Origin: a virus
IMG/VR virus record: IMGVR_UViG_3300037070_001047
Span: 1 to 22,777 of that record
Reading direction: 5' to 3' (one strand)
Length of the DNA: 22,777 bases
Shown: piece by piece, positions 6,723 through 15,698 of the stretch
Numbering within the stretch: position 1 is the stretch's first letter
Layout: every line of letters starts with the position of its first letter
The notes under the pieces: model-generated
Databases searched by the model: none
What the model was told of the DNA's origin: nothing
The model's input: the letters and a program-made list of their open reading frames with translations, nothing else
Translations under genes and position numbers: made by a program

Positions 6723-8152
6723 TGGCCGAGATTCTCTTCCCGATGACAACGACGCCGGGCGAGCATCGGCAGCACGGGCGCGGGCGGCTGATCAACATGT
6801 TCGCGGAGCCGATCGTCACCGACGACCGGCCGGCGCAGGCCAACAAGACCGTCTGGCGCCGGGTGGCGGGAACGACGCTCTGGGGAACGACGGCTGCGGC
6901 GCTGCCGGCGCCCTATCGCAACATGATTTACGCCGGAGGCCGCCTGCATGTCGCGCATGGCGACACGGTGCGCAATTTCGGCGTCAACGGATCAGGCATG
7001 GCGACCGTGACGGGAACGCTGCCAGGCTCGCCCGTGAAGGCGATCTGGGCGAAGAACAACAAGACCACGCCCGACATCATCACGGTGGTTCCCGGCGAGG
7101 GCGCGTTCCAGGTCACGAATACGACGGTGACGAGCTACGCGCCCGTGGCGCTGCCGGTCCCGAACAGCGTCTGCTTTCTCAGCGGGTTTTTCATCTTCAG
7201 CATCGCCGATGGGCGCATGTTCTCGACCGACGTCAATGCGCTCACCGTCAACTCCCTGAATTATGCGATGGCGGAGACAAGACCCGATACGCTGCTGCGC
7301 GTGGTCCCCGTCGGCAACGGCCAATTGCTGGCCTGCGGCGACAGTTCAATGGAGGTCTGGGGTCCGCCGATCAACCCGTCGGCGTTCCCGTTCTCGTATG
7401 TCAGCGCGATGCCCTACGGCCTCATCGGGCGCAATGCGATCGCGGGGACCGAGGACGGCTGGACGAAGGGAATATTTTTTGTCGCCGCCGACTATGGCGT
7501 CTATTCGCTCAACAATTTCCAGCCGCTGAAGGTCAGCCCGCCGGATCTCGACCGGCTGATCAAGCAGACCATGATCAAGGACGAGATTGAGGTCGGCGTG
7601 TTCGGGCACAGCGGCCGCGGCATCGTCAGCGTGCAGACGTCGCGCTGGTGCTGGCATTTTGACACCAACACGCTCAAATGGCACGAGCGCGAGAGCCATT
7701 TGCAGAACTACTGGCGGCATCTCAAGCCCGAATACGCCTGGAACGCCTGGATTGCGGGCGACCGCAAGACGACCGACCTGTTCGTGATCGACAGCGACAT
7801 CGAGAGCGAGGCCGGCGATCCGCTGACGGCGCAGATGATCGGCCTCGTCGACGTCTTCCCGGCGAAGACCCGCATCGCCCGCATCGACCTCGACGTGACG
7901 CACGGCGTTGGCATTACGACCGGAACCGTTCCGATCCAGACCGACCCGGTGATGCATATCGCCTATTCGGTCGACGGCGGCGTCAACTATTCCGACCCGA
8001 CGCTCCGGCGCTTTGGCCAGATGGGGCAGCCCGTCGGCGTGGCGACGGTGCGCAACTGCGGCATCGTCAGGGCGAAGCAATTCAAGGTGAAGGTGACGGT
8101 TTCTGACCCGGTCTTCTTCGCGGTGATGGGCGGCAACGTGGAGGCGGCGTGA
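6722..8152 (+). CDS. Packaged DNA stabilisation protein, P22 gp10-like hub
   Basis: This 476-residue protein lies directly after the adaptor with a one-base overlap. The N-terminus (GRGRLINMFAEPI) and repeated beta-strand blocks such as YRNMIYAGGRLHVAHGDTV, KGIFFVAADYGVYSLNNF and GRGIVSVQTSRWCWHFDTNT are typical of gp10-like proteins. These form a hexameric, beta-propeller-like hub closing the portal channel and binding tail appendages. Its size matches the P22 protein. The repeated G-x-hydrophobic blade pattern runs over residues about 50-330, and the last third is a separate beta domain. No membrane or signal segment is seen. Function is inferred from order and sequence style. Confidence 0.75.
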   Translation: MAEILFPMTTTPGEHRQHGRGRLINMFAEPIVTDDRPAQANKTVWRRVAGTTLWGTTAAALPAPYRNMIYAGGRLHVAHGDTVRNFGVNGSGMATVTGTLPGSPVKAIWAKNNKTTPDIITVVPGEGAFQVTNTTVTSYAPVALPVPNSVCFLSGFFIFSIADGRMFSTDVNALTVNSLNYAMAETRPDTLLRVVPVGNGQLLACGDSSMEVWGPPINPSAFPFSYVSAMPYGLIGRNAIAGTEDGWTKGIFFVAADYGVYSLNNFQPLKVSPPDLDRLIKQTMIKDEIEVGVFGHSGRGIVSVQTSRWCWHFDTNTLKWHERESHLQNYWRHLKPEYAWNAWIAGDRKTTDLFVIDSDIESEAGDPLTAQMIGLVDVFPAKTRIARIDLDVTHGVGITTGTVPIQTDPVMHIAYSVDGGVNYSDPTLRRFGQMGQPVGVATVRNCGIVRAKQFKVKVTVSDPVFFAVMGGNVEAA

Positions 8153-8373
8153 TGGCGATCAGGCTGCCGCCCCTGCCCGACATGGCCGAGCGCCTCGTGC
8201 TCGAGGGCGGCCGGATCAACCCGGTCTGGTACCAGTATCTGCGCGGGCTCGAGAAGCGCCTGCAGGAAGCCGGCATCACGACCTTTCTCGAAAACTTTCA
8301 TTCCAGCCAGTTGCAGGACGGCGCCACCTTGCGGTGGGATAGCGGCACGCAACGCTGGGAAATTTCGCTCTAA
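8152..8373 (+). CDS. Small tail-associated protein, 73 aa
   Basis: The start is ATG 8152, one base overlapping the previous stop; a GTG just before it (8149) is in the same frame. The N-terminal half has INPVWYQYLRGLEKRLQEAG, a helix often seen in small proteins beside fibre and hub genes. The C-terminal half has LQDGATLRWDSGTQRWEISL, a strand-turn-strand found at the ends of fibre proteins. Position after the hub is where P22 encodes its tail needle, but this protein is far shorter, so I do not call it a needle. It is probably a small trimeric tail component. Confidence 0.6.
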   Translation: MAIRLPPLPDMAERLVLEGGRINPVWYQYLRGLEKRLQEAGITTFLENFHSSQLQDGATLRWDSGTQRWEISL

Positions 8374-8393
8374 AAATAGGTTAGGAGGCGCCA

Positions 8394-9173
8394 GTGGGGT
8401 TGTTTGATGCGCTTTCAGGGAAGCCCGCAGCCCGCGCGACGCGCGGCAACGAGAAGCAGCTCTGGAACAACCTGACCGAGGGCTTTGGCCTCTTCGACAT
8501 CGGTCGCGAGGCGGGCCTCGGCCACCTCCAGCAGGGCATGGACCAGGGGCAGCAGTATCTTGGCCAGGCGGGCGCCGCATTCCAGCCGCTGTCGGCGATC
8601 GGCCAGAAATATGGCGGCGCAACCGACATGTACCTTAATGCGATGGGCGTGAACGGCCCCGCGGGACAGGCCACGGCGCGCAACGCCTTTCAGACCGGCC
8701 CCGGCTATCAGTTCGCGATGGGGCAGGGTCTCGAGGCGCTCAACCGCAAGCGCTCGGCGGGCAACATGTACAATTCTGGCAACGCCGACCAGGACGTCAT
8801 CAACTACGGCCAGGGCATGGCCAACCAGGAATGGGGCAACTGGCTCAAGAATTTCCAGAACTTCATCAATCCCGAACTGCAGGCGACGGGAGAAGCATCG
8901 CGGGGACAGGCGGCGGCGCTCGGCCAGCAGGCCAACCTCGCCAATACCGGCGAAACCAACATCGCGAACCTCTGGCAGCAGGACGCCGCCAACCGCGTCA
9001 ACCTCAACAACATGACGACGCAGGGACTGACCCAGAATGCGACGCAGGGGGCGAACGCCCAGATGCAGGCGAGCGGCAACGCACTGGGCCTGATTGGCGG
9101 CGGCTTGTCGGCCCTGACCGGCGCGGCCGGCAAGGCGGGCGGCTTCGGCAACCTCTTCAAGGGGCTGTTCTGA
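8394..9173 (+). CDS. Putative DNA ejection (internal virion) protein
   Basis: The start is GTG 8394 with a strong AGGAGG at about 8383-8388. The 259-residue product is rich in Gly, Gln, Asn and Ala. It contains FQTGPGYQFAMGQGLEALNR around residue 100 and NMYNSGNADQDVINYGQGMA around residue 125. I associate this block with small phage ejection-type or tail-tip proteins in P22-like gene orders. The C-terminus is a glycine-zipper-like hydrophobic segment (ALGLIGGGLSALTGAAGKAG) that could insert into a membrane, as expected for a protein injected ahead of DNA. Two larger proteins of presumed similar role follow directly. The role is inferred from position and composition. Confidence 0.62.
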   Translation: MGLFDALSGKPAARATRGNEKQLWNNLTEGFGLFDIGREAGLGHLQQGMDQGQQYLGQAGAAFQPLSAIGQKYGGATDMYLNAMGVNGPAGQATARNAFQTGPGYQFAMGQGLEALNRKRSAGNMYNSGNADQDVINYGQGMANQEWGNWLKNFQNFINPELQATGEASRGQAAALGQQANLANTGETNIANLWQQDAANRVNLNNMTTQGLTQNATQGANAQMQASGNALGLIGGGLSALTGAAGKAGGFGNLFKGLF

Positions 9174-9174
9174 G

Positions 9175-11673
9175 ATGCCCGACATTCATCCGATCAACCT
9201 GAACCCCGGCCAGTTACGGGTTCCGAGCGTTGATTTTTCATGGCTGGCGAACCTGCCGCAGACGTTCCAGCAGGGCCAGGCGAACCAGCTGAAGATCGAC
9301 GAGGCGAACCGCAAGCAGGGCGCGCTCGCCGAGCTGTCAAAACTTAACCCGAACGATCCGAACTTTGCCCAGCAGGCTGCGGCCCTCGCCTTCAAGCTCG
9401 GCGATTTCGGTGCAGGCGCGTCGCTGCTCGAACATGGCCTGAAGCGTCAGGGCGTGGAGAGTTACAGGTCGGGCGGCAGCATTCTTGGCGGCGTCAATGC
9501 GCCCGCAGCGACGCCTGCAGCCCCGGCCGTTGCTCCGGCACAGGCCCCCGCACAACAAGCGCCAGCGCAGCCGCCAGTCACCACGAACCTGCCTCTTTTC
9601 GGCCGCCCGCAATCCCTTCAGGGAACGACGGCGCCGGGTGGAACGGTGGCGCCGGCTATACCTGCATCAGTCTCGCAGGCGTCTGCCACAGGCGGTGATC
9701 CAGTGACTTTTGCTCGCTCACAGCTTGGGCGCGGCGAAATTCCAGACCGGGCGGCGCTACAGGACTACCTGAAAACGGGCGGCGCGAACCTCGATCCGGC
9801 GACACTGGCGTGGTGCGCCGCTTTTGTGAATGCCTCACTCGGTCATGCCGGGATCAAGGGCACCGGATCGAATATGGCGCGGTCGTTTTTGAATTTTGGC
9901 TCGCCGACCACAGCGCCAAAGCCGGGCGACATCGCGGTATTTCAGAGGGGCGGTCCCAACGCAGCGACAGGCCATGTCGGATTTTATCAGGGTCGGGACG
10001 CTAACGGGAATATCCTCGTCCTTGGTGGCAATCAGGGCAATCAGGTGAGCGTGGCGCCTTATCCGGCTGCTTCGTTGCTTGGATATCGTAGTGTCGGAAT
10101 GCCGGGCGAGACGGGCACGGCTGGTCCAGTTGGAACCACATCTCCCGGCACGGTCGCAGCCTCAGTTCAGGGCCGCGGACCATCCAGTTACGGCCAGGGC
10201 GGGGCTGCTGTCGCGTCGGCAATGCCTCAGACGCCGATGGCGCGCACGCAGGTTGCCGCGCTCGATCCCAGCTATACGCCGCAGACGAGCATGACGGACG
10301 CGGGTCCGCAGCTTCCTGCAGGCGTGAGCCCCGCCGCTTCGGCGGCACAGGGAGCGGCGGGGCCGCCAATGCAGCTTCCCAATCCGACGCCGCTCGTGCC
10401 GCCGAACATCTCTTTGGCGGCACTTGGGCGCCCTCCCGAGGGCGGCGTCGGAACCATCGGCCCGATGGGCGCTGCGGCAGCGGATGCAATGCCTCCCCAA
10501 GGCGTTCAGGTGGCTCAGGCTGCGCAAGGCGCACCGGGGGCATACCAACTGCCGTGGAATTTCACGCAGCCACAGGGCGCTCCTGCGCTGCCTGTGCGGC
10601 CTCCGGTCCAACAGGCTCCGGTCCAACGCCCGGCGGTAGCGCCACAAACGCCACCCGTGGCGCGGGGCGCGGTCAGCGGATCGCCGCTTGAGCACGTTCC
10701 GGTCGAGCGCCTGGTGCGGGCGGCAACGCACCCCTATGCGCCAGAGGGCGAGAAACAACTCGCCCTGCAGGAATTGAAACGGCGATCGGATGTTCAGGCC
10801 GACGCGAACAAGACATCTACGGACTACAACGATTATCTGGCAGAGTTGCGGGCCGGAACGTTCAAGGGCACCCGCCTCGAATACGAGCAGGCGAAGAAAG
10901 CGGACGTTACCCTCAAGCGCCTCTATCAGGGTGTTGTCGAGGATCGCGCAAGGCGCGGCCTTCCTCCGGAGCCGGAAGGCGGGTTCGAGCAGTTTGTGAA
11001 GGACAATAAAGCTGGCACGAACCTCACCATCGATCAAAGGCAGCAGGACGCCGAGCAGAAGGGCAAGCAGGAGCGCTTCAACACGCGCGTCGAGCATGCG
11101 ATGGCCGCTGGCGCCAGCGGCTTCGAATTGCAGCGCAGCATCGGCGCCCTGCGCGAACTGGGCGTTAAGACCGGCGCGAAGGCGGCGATCACCGGCTGGC
11201 TGGCCGAACGCGGCGTCAAGCTCGAAGGCGCCGGCGAGGCCGAGGCCTTCAATTCGATAATCGACAAGATGACGCCGTCGCAGCGCATTCCCGGCGCCGG
11301 CGCAACGTCGGACTTCGACGCCAAGATGATGAAGTCGGGGCTGCCGAGCCTGATCCGATCTGGCCTGGGCCACGAGATCATCATGAACACCTATGAAAAA
11401 CTCGGGAAGAACTATGAGGCGCGCGGCGACCTCGCCAACAGCTACGACGCTGGCGACATCGACAAGGCGACGTTCATGAAGGAACTGAACAAGCTCGGCA
11501 AAGAGGCCTACCAGATCGGCGTCGACGCGGTTCGCGACGCCAGGGCTGCGGAGGCCAAGCGCAGCGAGCCTGGAGGTGGCGCCAGACTGTCCGAGCCGCC
11601 GCCGGGCACCGATCCGGGCGCTTGGGCCGAGATCCTGAAGGCCTATCCCGGCCTTGCCGGCGGCAAGAAGTAG
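9175..11673 (+). CDS. Internal virion protein with CHAP-like peptidoglycan hydrolase domain
   Basis: This 832-residue protein starts one base after the previous stop. Residues 1-100 are helical (SWLANLPQTFQQGQANQLKI). Residues about 175-300 form a CHAP/NlpC-P60-like domain of the TIGR02594 style: LAWCAAFVNASLGHAGIKG with candidate nucleophile Cys214, KPGDIAVF, then GHVGFYQG with His267, and GGNQGNQV with Asn286. Such domains cut peptidoglycan peptides. Residues about 310-515 are a Pro/Ala/Gln-rich linker. Residues about 520-832 are helical (RVEHAMAAGASGFELQRSIG, MNTYEKLGKNYEARGDLANS). The protein probably enters the cell envelope with the DNA and opens the wall locally. The CHAP part is less GC-rich than its flanks, suggesting module exchange. 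Confidence 0.75.
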   Translation: MPDIHPINLNPGQLRVPSVDFSWLANLPQTFQQGQANQLKIDEANRKQGALAELSKLNPNDPNFAQQAAALAFKLGDFGAGASLLEHGLKRQGVESYRSGGSILGGVNAPAATPAAPAVAPAQAPAQQAPAQPPVTTNLPLFGRPQSLQGTTAPGGTVAPAIPASVSQASATGGDPVTFARSQLGRGEIPDRAALQDYLKTGGANLDPATLAWCAAFVNASLGHAGIKGTGSNMARSFLNFGSPTTAPKPGDIAVFQRGGPNAATGHVGFYQGRDANGNILVLGGNQGNQVSVAPYPAASLLGYRSVGMPGETGTAGPVGTTSPGTVAASVQGRGPSSYGQGGAAVASAMPQTPMARTQVAALDPSYTPQTSMTDAGPQLPAGVSPAASAAQGAAGPPMQLPNPTPLVPPNISLAALGRPPEGGVGTIGPMGAAAADAMPPQGVQVAQAAQGAPGAYQLPWNFTQPQGAPALPVRPPVQQAPVQRPAVAPQTPPVARGAVSGSPLEHVPVERLVRAATHPYAPEGEKQLALQELKRRSDVQADANKTSTDYNDYLAELRAGTFKGTRLEYEQAKKADVTLKRLYQGVVEDRARRGLPPEPEGGFEQFVKDNKAGTNLTIDQRQQDAEQKGKQERFNTRVEHAMAAGASGFELQRSIGALRELGVKTGAKAAITGWLAERGVKLEGAGEAEAFNSIIDKMTPSQRIPGAGATSDFDAKMMKSGLPSLIRSGLGHEIIMNTYEKLGKNYEARGDLANSYDAGDIDKATFMKELNKLGKEAYQIGVDAVRDARAAEAKRSEPGGGARLSEPPPGTDPGAWAEILKAYPGLAGGKK

Positions 11674-11680
11674 CCCCGCC

Positions 11681-14476
11681 ATGGCCGATGTCGCCCCCGA
11701 CGACGTCACCGCGCTCAAGCAAGCGCTGGTTGATGCCCACACCAAGGGCGACAAGAACGCGGCGGATGCGTTCGCGGCCAAGCTCGCCCAGATGCAGGCC
11801 GAGCCACGCGCGCCCAAGCCTGAGAAACAATACAAGCCGATGATCTCGGGCAACACGTTTGGCGAGGTCGTCTCAAGCATCGGCGAAACAGCCAAGGATT
11901 GGGGCAAGAGTGCGGTCAGCAGTCTCGCCAAGGGCGTCGTCGGCCTGCCTGGTATGCCGGCCGATATCGGCTCGATCGCGCAGCTTGGAACCGATGCGCT
12001 GAAGTTCGCCGCCAAGGCCAACATCTACGATCTCGAGAAATGGCCCGAACTCTGGAAAGGCACGCGGGAGGAATCGGCGAAAAACGCCATCATCTCGCCC
12101 GGGGCGCTCGAAAGGCACGGCAGCGCCGCCTACCAGAAGGCCAGCGGCATCCCCTTCTATGAGCCGGAGACGCGCATCGGCTCGCTCATCGGCATGGGCG
12201 CCGAATTCACCGGCGGCGGCGGCTTCATCGGGCCGGGCTCGATGAAAGCCCTGCCGATGGCGCGATCGGCCATCCCGGCGATCACCCGCGCGCTTGGTCT
12301 CAGCCACACCGCCGCCCCGGTTCGTCAAGCCGCGGAATTCGGACCGCTGGTGAAGAACGTCATCACGCAGGGCGTCGTCCCTGGCGCGACGTCGGAGGCC
12401 GCGGGCCAGGCGACCGAAGGCCTCAAGATCGGCGGCGTTGATGTCGAGCCTTGGGTGCGCGCCTTGACTGCGGTCGGGACCGGCCTCGCGGGCGGCGCCT
12501 ACACCGGCTCGCTGTCGCGCTCGGAGAAGCAGCTCAAGGAGCACATCGGCACCCTGACGCGCGAGCAACTCAAGCGGGGCGAGGACGCCTTCCGCCAGGC
12601 GGAAGCGATTAGCGTGCCGATCACGCGGGCGCAGGCGCTGCAATACGCCACCGACAACGGCACCGGCCTCGGCGCGCTGCAGGCGAACATCGAGGCCTAT
12701 CCCGGCAACACCATGCTGCCGCGTATGGCGCAGCAGCGGCGGGACGTACAGGCCGCCGGAACGCGCCAGATCGATGCGCTCGGCAGGCCTGCAACCCCCG
12801 GCCAGCTCGACGAGGGTATGGACGCAACTCTGCGCTGGATTCGCGAGAACAGCCCGGCAGGCCAGGAGGCCACGGCGGCGACGGCTGCAGCTCCGACCGT
12901 AGGCGCGGAAGCCGCCGGCAAGATCATCCAGCCGCAGCTCACGCAAGAGGTGCAGGCCCTCAAGAAGGCGCGCGCGGAACAGGCAGCGAAAGACTACGGG
13001 CAGGCCTACGAGACCCTCGCCAATGTCGATGTCACAGGCGTCGAGCGCGCGATCGAGAGGGCGCTCGATGTTCAGAAGGGAAAGCCCGCGGCGGCGCTCG
13101 AAAACGCGCGCGATCTCCTGCGGCGCGAGGGCGCCGAGGCTGGCGCAGTTTCAGGAACAGGCTGGGACCGCTATCTGCCGCAGACCGGCGGTCTCGAAGG
13201 CCGCGTCGAAGCTTTGCATAATTCCCGCATGGCGCTCGATGACATGATCGAGACTGCAACGCGCGCGGGCGAAACCAACACGGCGCGCCTGCTCAGCAAT
13301 GCGCGCCGCGGCCTCGACGACGAACTGATGAAGGTGCCAGGCTTCCGGCAAGCCGACGAAAACTTTCGCGCCGCGAGCGAGAAGATCCGGCCCTATGAAT
13401 CGGGGGCGATCGAACCGATCACAAAGCTCGATCCAGTGACGAAGCAGCCAGTCGCGCATCCTTCGGAGGTAACGCCTGGCCTGACATCGCCGCGCGGGGC
13501 CGACGAGCTTTCCGCACTTGCGCCGCCCGGCTCGCCCGCGCGCAAGGCGCTCGAGGATCACGTCGTCACCCAGGCGCTGCAAGACACCAAGGGCGATCCG
13601 GCAAGGCTGCGTGAACTGCTCAGTGGCAAACGCGCGGAATATTTCCAGCGCTTTCCGGACGCTACGGCGGCGCTTGAGCGCATCGCGACGAGCCGCGAAA
13701 AGCTCGTCACTGAAGGCCTCACCGGCCGCCTCAAGCAGATCTATGAGACTGGCAAGGACCAGAAGGCTGTCACGGCGATCGACGTGCTGTTCCCGCGTGA
13801 GCCGCGCGCCCACAGCCAGCAGGAGGTTGTTGACGCCATCAATACGCTGAAGGGTCGGGATCCCGTAGGGACGCAGCAGCTCATGCGCGCGCACATCGAG
13901 GACACGTGGAACGAGGCCATCCGCTCGACGCAGGGCGGGCCGCGCAATGCGCCTGGCGCGCGGTTCAACGAGATTATCGCCAGCCATCCCGAACAGCGCG
14001 CCAACCTCGTGGCGGCCGTCGCCGCGACGCATGGCGACGAGGTGGCGAAGGGCTTCGACAAGTTTCTCGAGGTCATGGACATGACCGGCCGCCGCCAGGG
14101 CATCGGCAGCCAGACCGGGGGGCGGCAGGAGTTCTATCAGGAGGCGGGCCGGCGCGGGCCGGTCGCTGAAATAGCCGGCGTCGCTGGAGCCGCGCTGACA
14201 GGAAACACGCCCGCGACGGTCATCGCAGGCAGCAAGCTGCAGGGCAAATTCGGTCAGATGATCGACAAGTGGAACAAGGACGCGACGATGAAGAACCTGA
14301 CGCGGCTACTGACCGATCCGGCGGCGGAAGCGCAGTTCAGGGCCATCGCCCAGAGCGGTGGCGTCGGAACGCGAACGCAGGAGGCGCTCACCCGGCTCAT
14401 GCTCCTTACGCCGCGCGCGTTCGAGGAGGTCCGCCGATCCGAAGCGGCGGCGCGCGTAACGGTACAACCGAGGTAG
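11681..14476 (+). CDS. Large putative ejection (internal virion) protein
   Basis: The product is 931 residues from ATG 11681, seven bases after the previous stop; a TTG at 11654 in the same frame is possible but would overlap the upstream gene, and neither has a clear ribosome site. Hydrophobic Gly-rich stretches occur around residues 160-190 (IGSLIGMGAEFTGGGGFIGP), 260-280 (ALTAVGTGLAGGAYTGSL) and near 830 (AEIAGVAGAALTGNTPATVI). The rest is mostly charged helix. This matches the large ejected proteins of podoviruses such as P22 gp16/gp20 or T7 gp16 in size and style. I see no lytic transglycosylase motif. Its last 171 bases are antisense to the minus-strand membrane gene. Confidence 0.65.
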   Translation: MADVAPDDVTALKQALVDAHTKGDKNAADAFAAKLAQMQAEPRAPKPEKQYKPMISGNTFGEVVSSIGETAKDWGKSAVSSLAKGVVGLPGMPADIGSIAQLGTDALKFAAKANIYDLEKWPELWKGTREESAKNAIISPGALERHGSAAYQKASGIPFYEPETRIGSLIGMGAEFTGGGGFIGPGSMKALPMARSAIPAITRALGLSHTAAPVRQAAEFGPLVKNVITQGVVPGATSEAAGQATEGLKIGGVDVEPWVRALTAVGTGLAGGAYTGSLSRSEKQLKEHIGTLTREQLKRGEDAFRQAEAISVPITRAQALQYATDNGTGLGALQANIEAYPGNTMLPRMAQQRRDVQAAGTRQIDALGRPATPGQLDEGMDATLRWIRENSPAGQEATAATAAAPTVGAEAAGKIIQPQLTQEVQALKKARAEQAAKDYGQAYETLANVDVTGVERAIERALDVQKGKPAAALENARDLLRREGAEAGAVSGTGWDRYLPQTGGLEGRVEALHNSRMALDDMIETATRAGETNTARLLSNARRGLDDELMKVPGFRQADENFRAASEKIRPYESGAIEPITKLDPVTKQPVAHPSEVTPGLTSPRGADELSALAPPGSPARKALEDHVVTQALQDTKGDPARLRELLSGKRAEYFQRFPDATAALERIATSREKLVTEGLTGRLKQIYETGKDQKAVTAIDVLFPREPRAHSQQEVVDAINTLKGRDPVGTQQLMRAHIEDTWNEAIRSTQGGPRNAPGARFNEIIASHPEQRANLVAAVAATHGDEVAKGFDKFLEVMDMTGRRQGIGSQTGGRQEFYQEAGRRGPVAEIAGVAGAALTGNTPATVIAGSKLQGKFGQMIDKWNKDATMKNLTRLLTDPAAEAQFRAIAQSGGVGTRTQEALTRLMLLTPRAFEEVRRSEAAARVTVQPR

Positions 14477-14650
14477 GTCGTTGAAGATGAGGTCTCTGCA
14501 ACCCACGATGATGATCGTGAAGAGCCAGGCGAAGAAAACGCTCATGCCGATGCCCAGCGCAGGCGGAAATTCCCCATCAGAGGCGATGAACGCCACGACG
14601 GACCAAAACATGCAGAAGGCGAAGATGGAGAATTGCAGGACATACCACAT
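14306..14650 (-). CDS. Small two-helix membrane protein on the opposite strand
   Basis: This is the only supported minus-strand gene. The 114-residue product has two clear membrane helices, about residues 3-23 (YVLQFSIFAFCMFWSVVAF) and 32-51 (LGIGMSVFFAWLFTIIIVGC). A basic segment follows (DLPRLYRYARRRFG), then a tail that looks like antisense readthrough. Codons in the membrane part end mainly in C or G, as in real genes here, and the plus strand of 14477-14701 has no convincing coding. Residues from about 59 on are antisense to the ejection gene. On the minus strand TTGACG (14686-14681) could be a -35 box, but no good -10 or ribosome site is seen. It may be a moron, exclusion or holin-like protein; function unknown. 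Confidence 0.5.
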   Translation of the reverse strand: MWYVLQFSIFAFCMFWSVVAFIASDGEFPPALGIGMSVFFAWLFTIIIVGCRDLIFNDLPRLYRYARRRFGSADLLERARRKEHEPGERLLRSRSDATALGDGPELRFRRRIGQ

Positions 14651-14701
14651 GCTCGACAGTGATCACGATTGGCGGCAAGCCGTCAATTTGGGAGGGGTAA
14701 T

Positions 14702-15691
14702 ATGACAGGAACATTACCCTCGATCCCGCTGGCGCAGAACGTCGATGAGAACGGCCTGCCGCTCTCGGGATGCCGACTGTTCATCTTCGAAGCCAACACC
14801 TCGACCCCGATCATCGCGTACAAGGATTATCTGCTGTCGGCCGGCATGGAGCATCCGACGCCGATCGTCGCCGACGCGCTCGGCCGCATCCCCATGTTCT
14901 GGATGGCCGACGGCTTCTATCGGGCGCGGCTGGAGGATCGTTACGGATCGGTGATCTACGACGAGCCCTATATGGCCGTGCTCTCGACCGCGACCGGCGT
15001 CGGGGGCGGGGGCGGGGTGGTCGAAAATCCGGCCTTCCTGACCGGCGACTTCATGTGGCAGGCGATGAGCGGCGGCCGAAGCGGCTGGGTGATCGCCAAC
15101 GCGCTGACCATCGGCAATGCGACGTCAGGCGCGGCCCAGCGCGCCAACGCTGATTGCGCGGCACTGTTTACGACGTTGTGGAACCGTTTTGCGCAGGAGC
15201 TGTGTCCGGTGATTGGCGGGCGCGGCGCGAGCCCCGCCGCGGACTGGGACGCCAGCAAGCAGATCGCGACCTACGACATGCGGGCGATGGGCATCCGCGG
15301 CGTCGACGGCATGGGCAACAGCACCACCACGCGCTTCAACTACACGCTGCTGCACAACGGCGTGAGCACGGTGCCGGGCGCCGTGGTCGGGCAAAATGCC
15401 CAAACCATGGTGTGGGAGCAGATGCCCTATCACGGCCATGTCGCCACCGTGACCAATACGATGGAGGTCTCGCCGGCCCAGCATCAGCATGTCTTCACCG
15501 GCGGCACCTATGTCATGGGCGGCGGCAGCGGCGGCAACCAGTACGACTGGTCGGGCACCCCCTTGCTGACCGATCCGGTGACGCTGGCGCTGACCGGCGG
15601 CGTCAGCGTCAGCAACGCCAACGCGGGCGGCGGCCTGCCGCACGACAACGTCCCGCTCGACGTCATCGGAACATGGTTCATCAAACTTTAG
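14702..15691 (+). CDS. Tail fibre/collar-type appendage protein
   Basis: The product is 329 residues from ATG 14702, chosen because GGGAGGGG lies at 14690-14697; a TTG at 14669 in frame is less likely. Residues 1-98 resemble a virion-binding N-terminal domain of tail spikes (GLPLSGCRLFIFEANTSTPI, then ADGFYRARLEDRYGSVIYDE). A Gly-rich linker follows at about 99-104. The rest resembles tail-collar or fibre-tip proteins: two HxH motifs (His244/His246 and His261/His263), a Gly-rich region, and the ending PLDVIGTWFIKL, typical of collar-domain proteins. HxH motifs bind metal ions in some fibre tips such as T4 gp37. It probably attaches to the tail hub and contributes to receptor recognition. Confidence 0.7.
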   Translation: MTGTLPSIPLAQNVDENGLPLSGCRLFIFEANTSTPIIAYKDYLLSAGMEHPTPIVADALGRIPMFWMADGFYRARLEDRYGSVIYDEPYMAVLSTATGVGGGGGVVENPAFLTGDFMWQAMSGGRSGWVIANALTIGNATSGAAQRANADCAALFTTLWNRFAQELCPVIGGRGASPAADWDASKQIATYDMRAMGIRGVDGMGNSTTTRFNYTLLHNGVSTVPGAVVGQNAQTMVWEQMPYHGHVATVTNTMEVSPAQHQHVFTGGTYVMGGGSGGNQYDWSGTPLLTDPVTLALTGGVSVSNANAGGGLPHDNVPLDVIGTWFIKL

Positions 15692-15698
15692 GCGACAA

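Noticed and set aside
11654-11680. TTG start for the large ejection protein
   Set aside because: It would overlap the upstream gene by 20 bases; ATG at 11681 follows that stop by seven bases and gives a natural N-terminus.
10162-12024. Minus-strand open frame of 620 codons
   Set aside because: It lies antisense across two well-supported ejection genes; long antisense frames are common in GC-rich coding DNA, and the translation is Arg/Leu/Ala-rich without recognisable domains.
14658-14686. Minus-strand promoter for the membrane gene
   Set aside because: TTGACG fits a -35 box, but the hexamer 17 bases away (ATCACT) matches the -10 consensus at only two positions.
14481-14705. Plus-strand frame of 74 codons between the ejection gene and the collar-type fibre
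   Set aside because: It is Met/Lys-rich with poor codon use and no clear ribosome site; the minus strand of the same bases gives a much better membrane protein.
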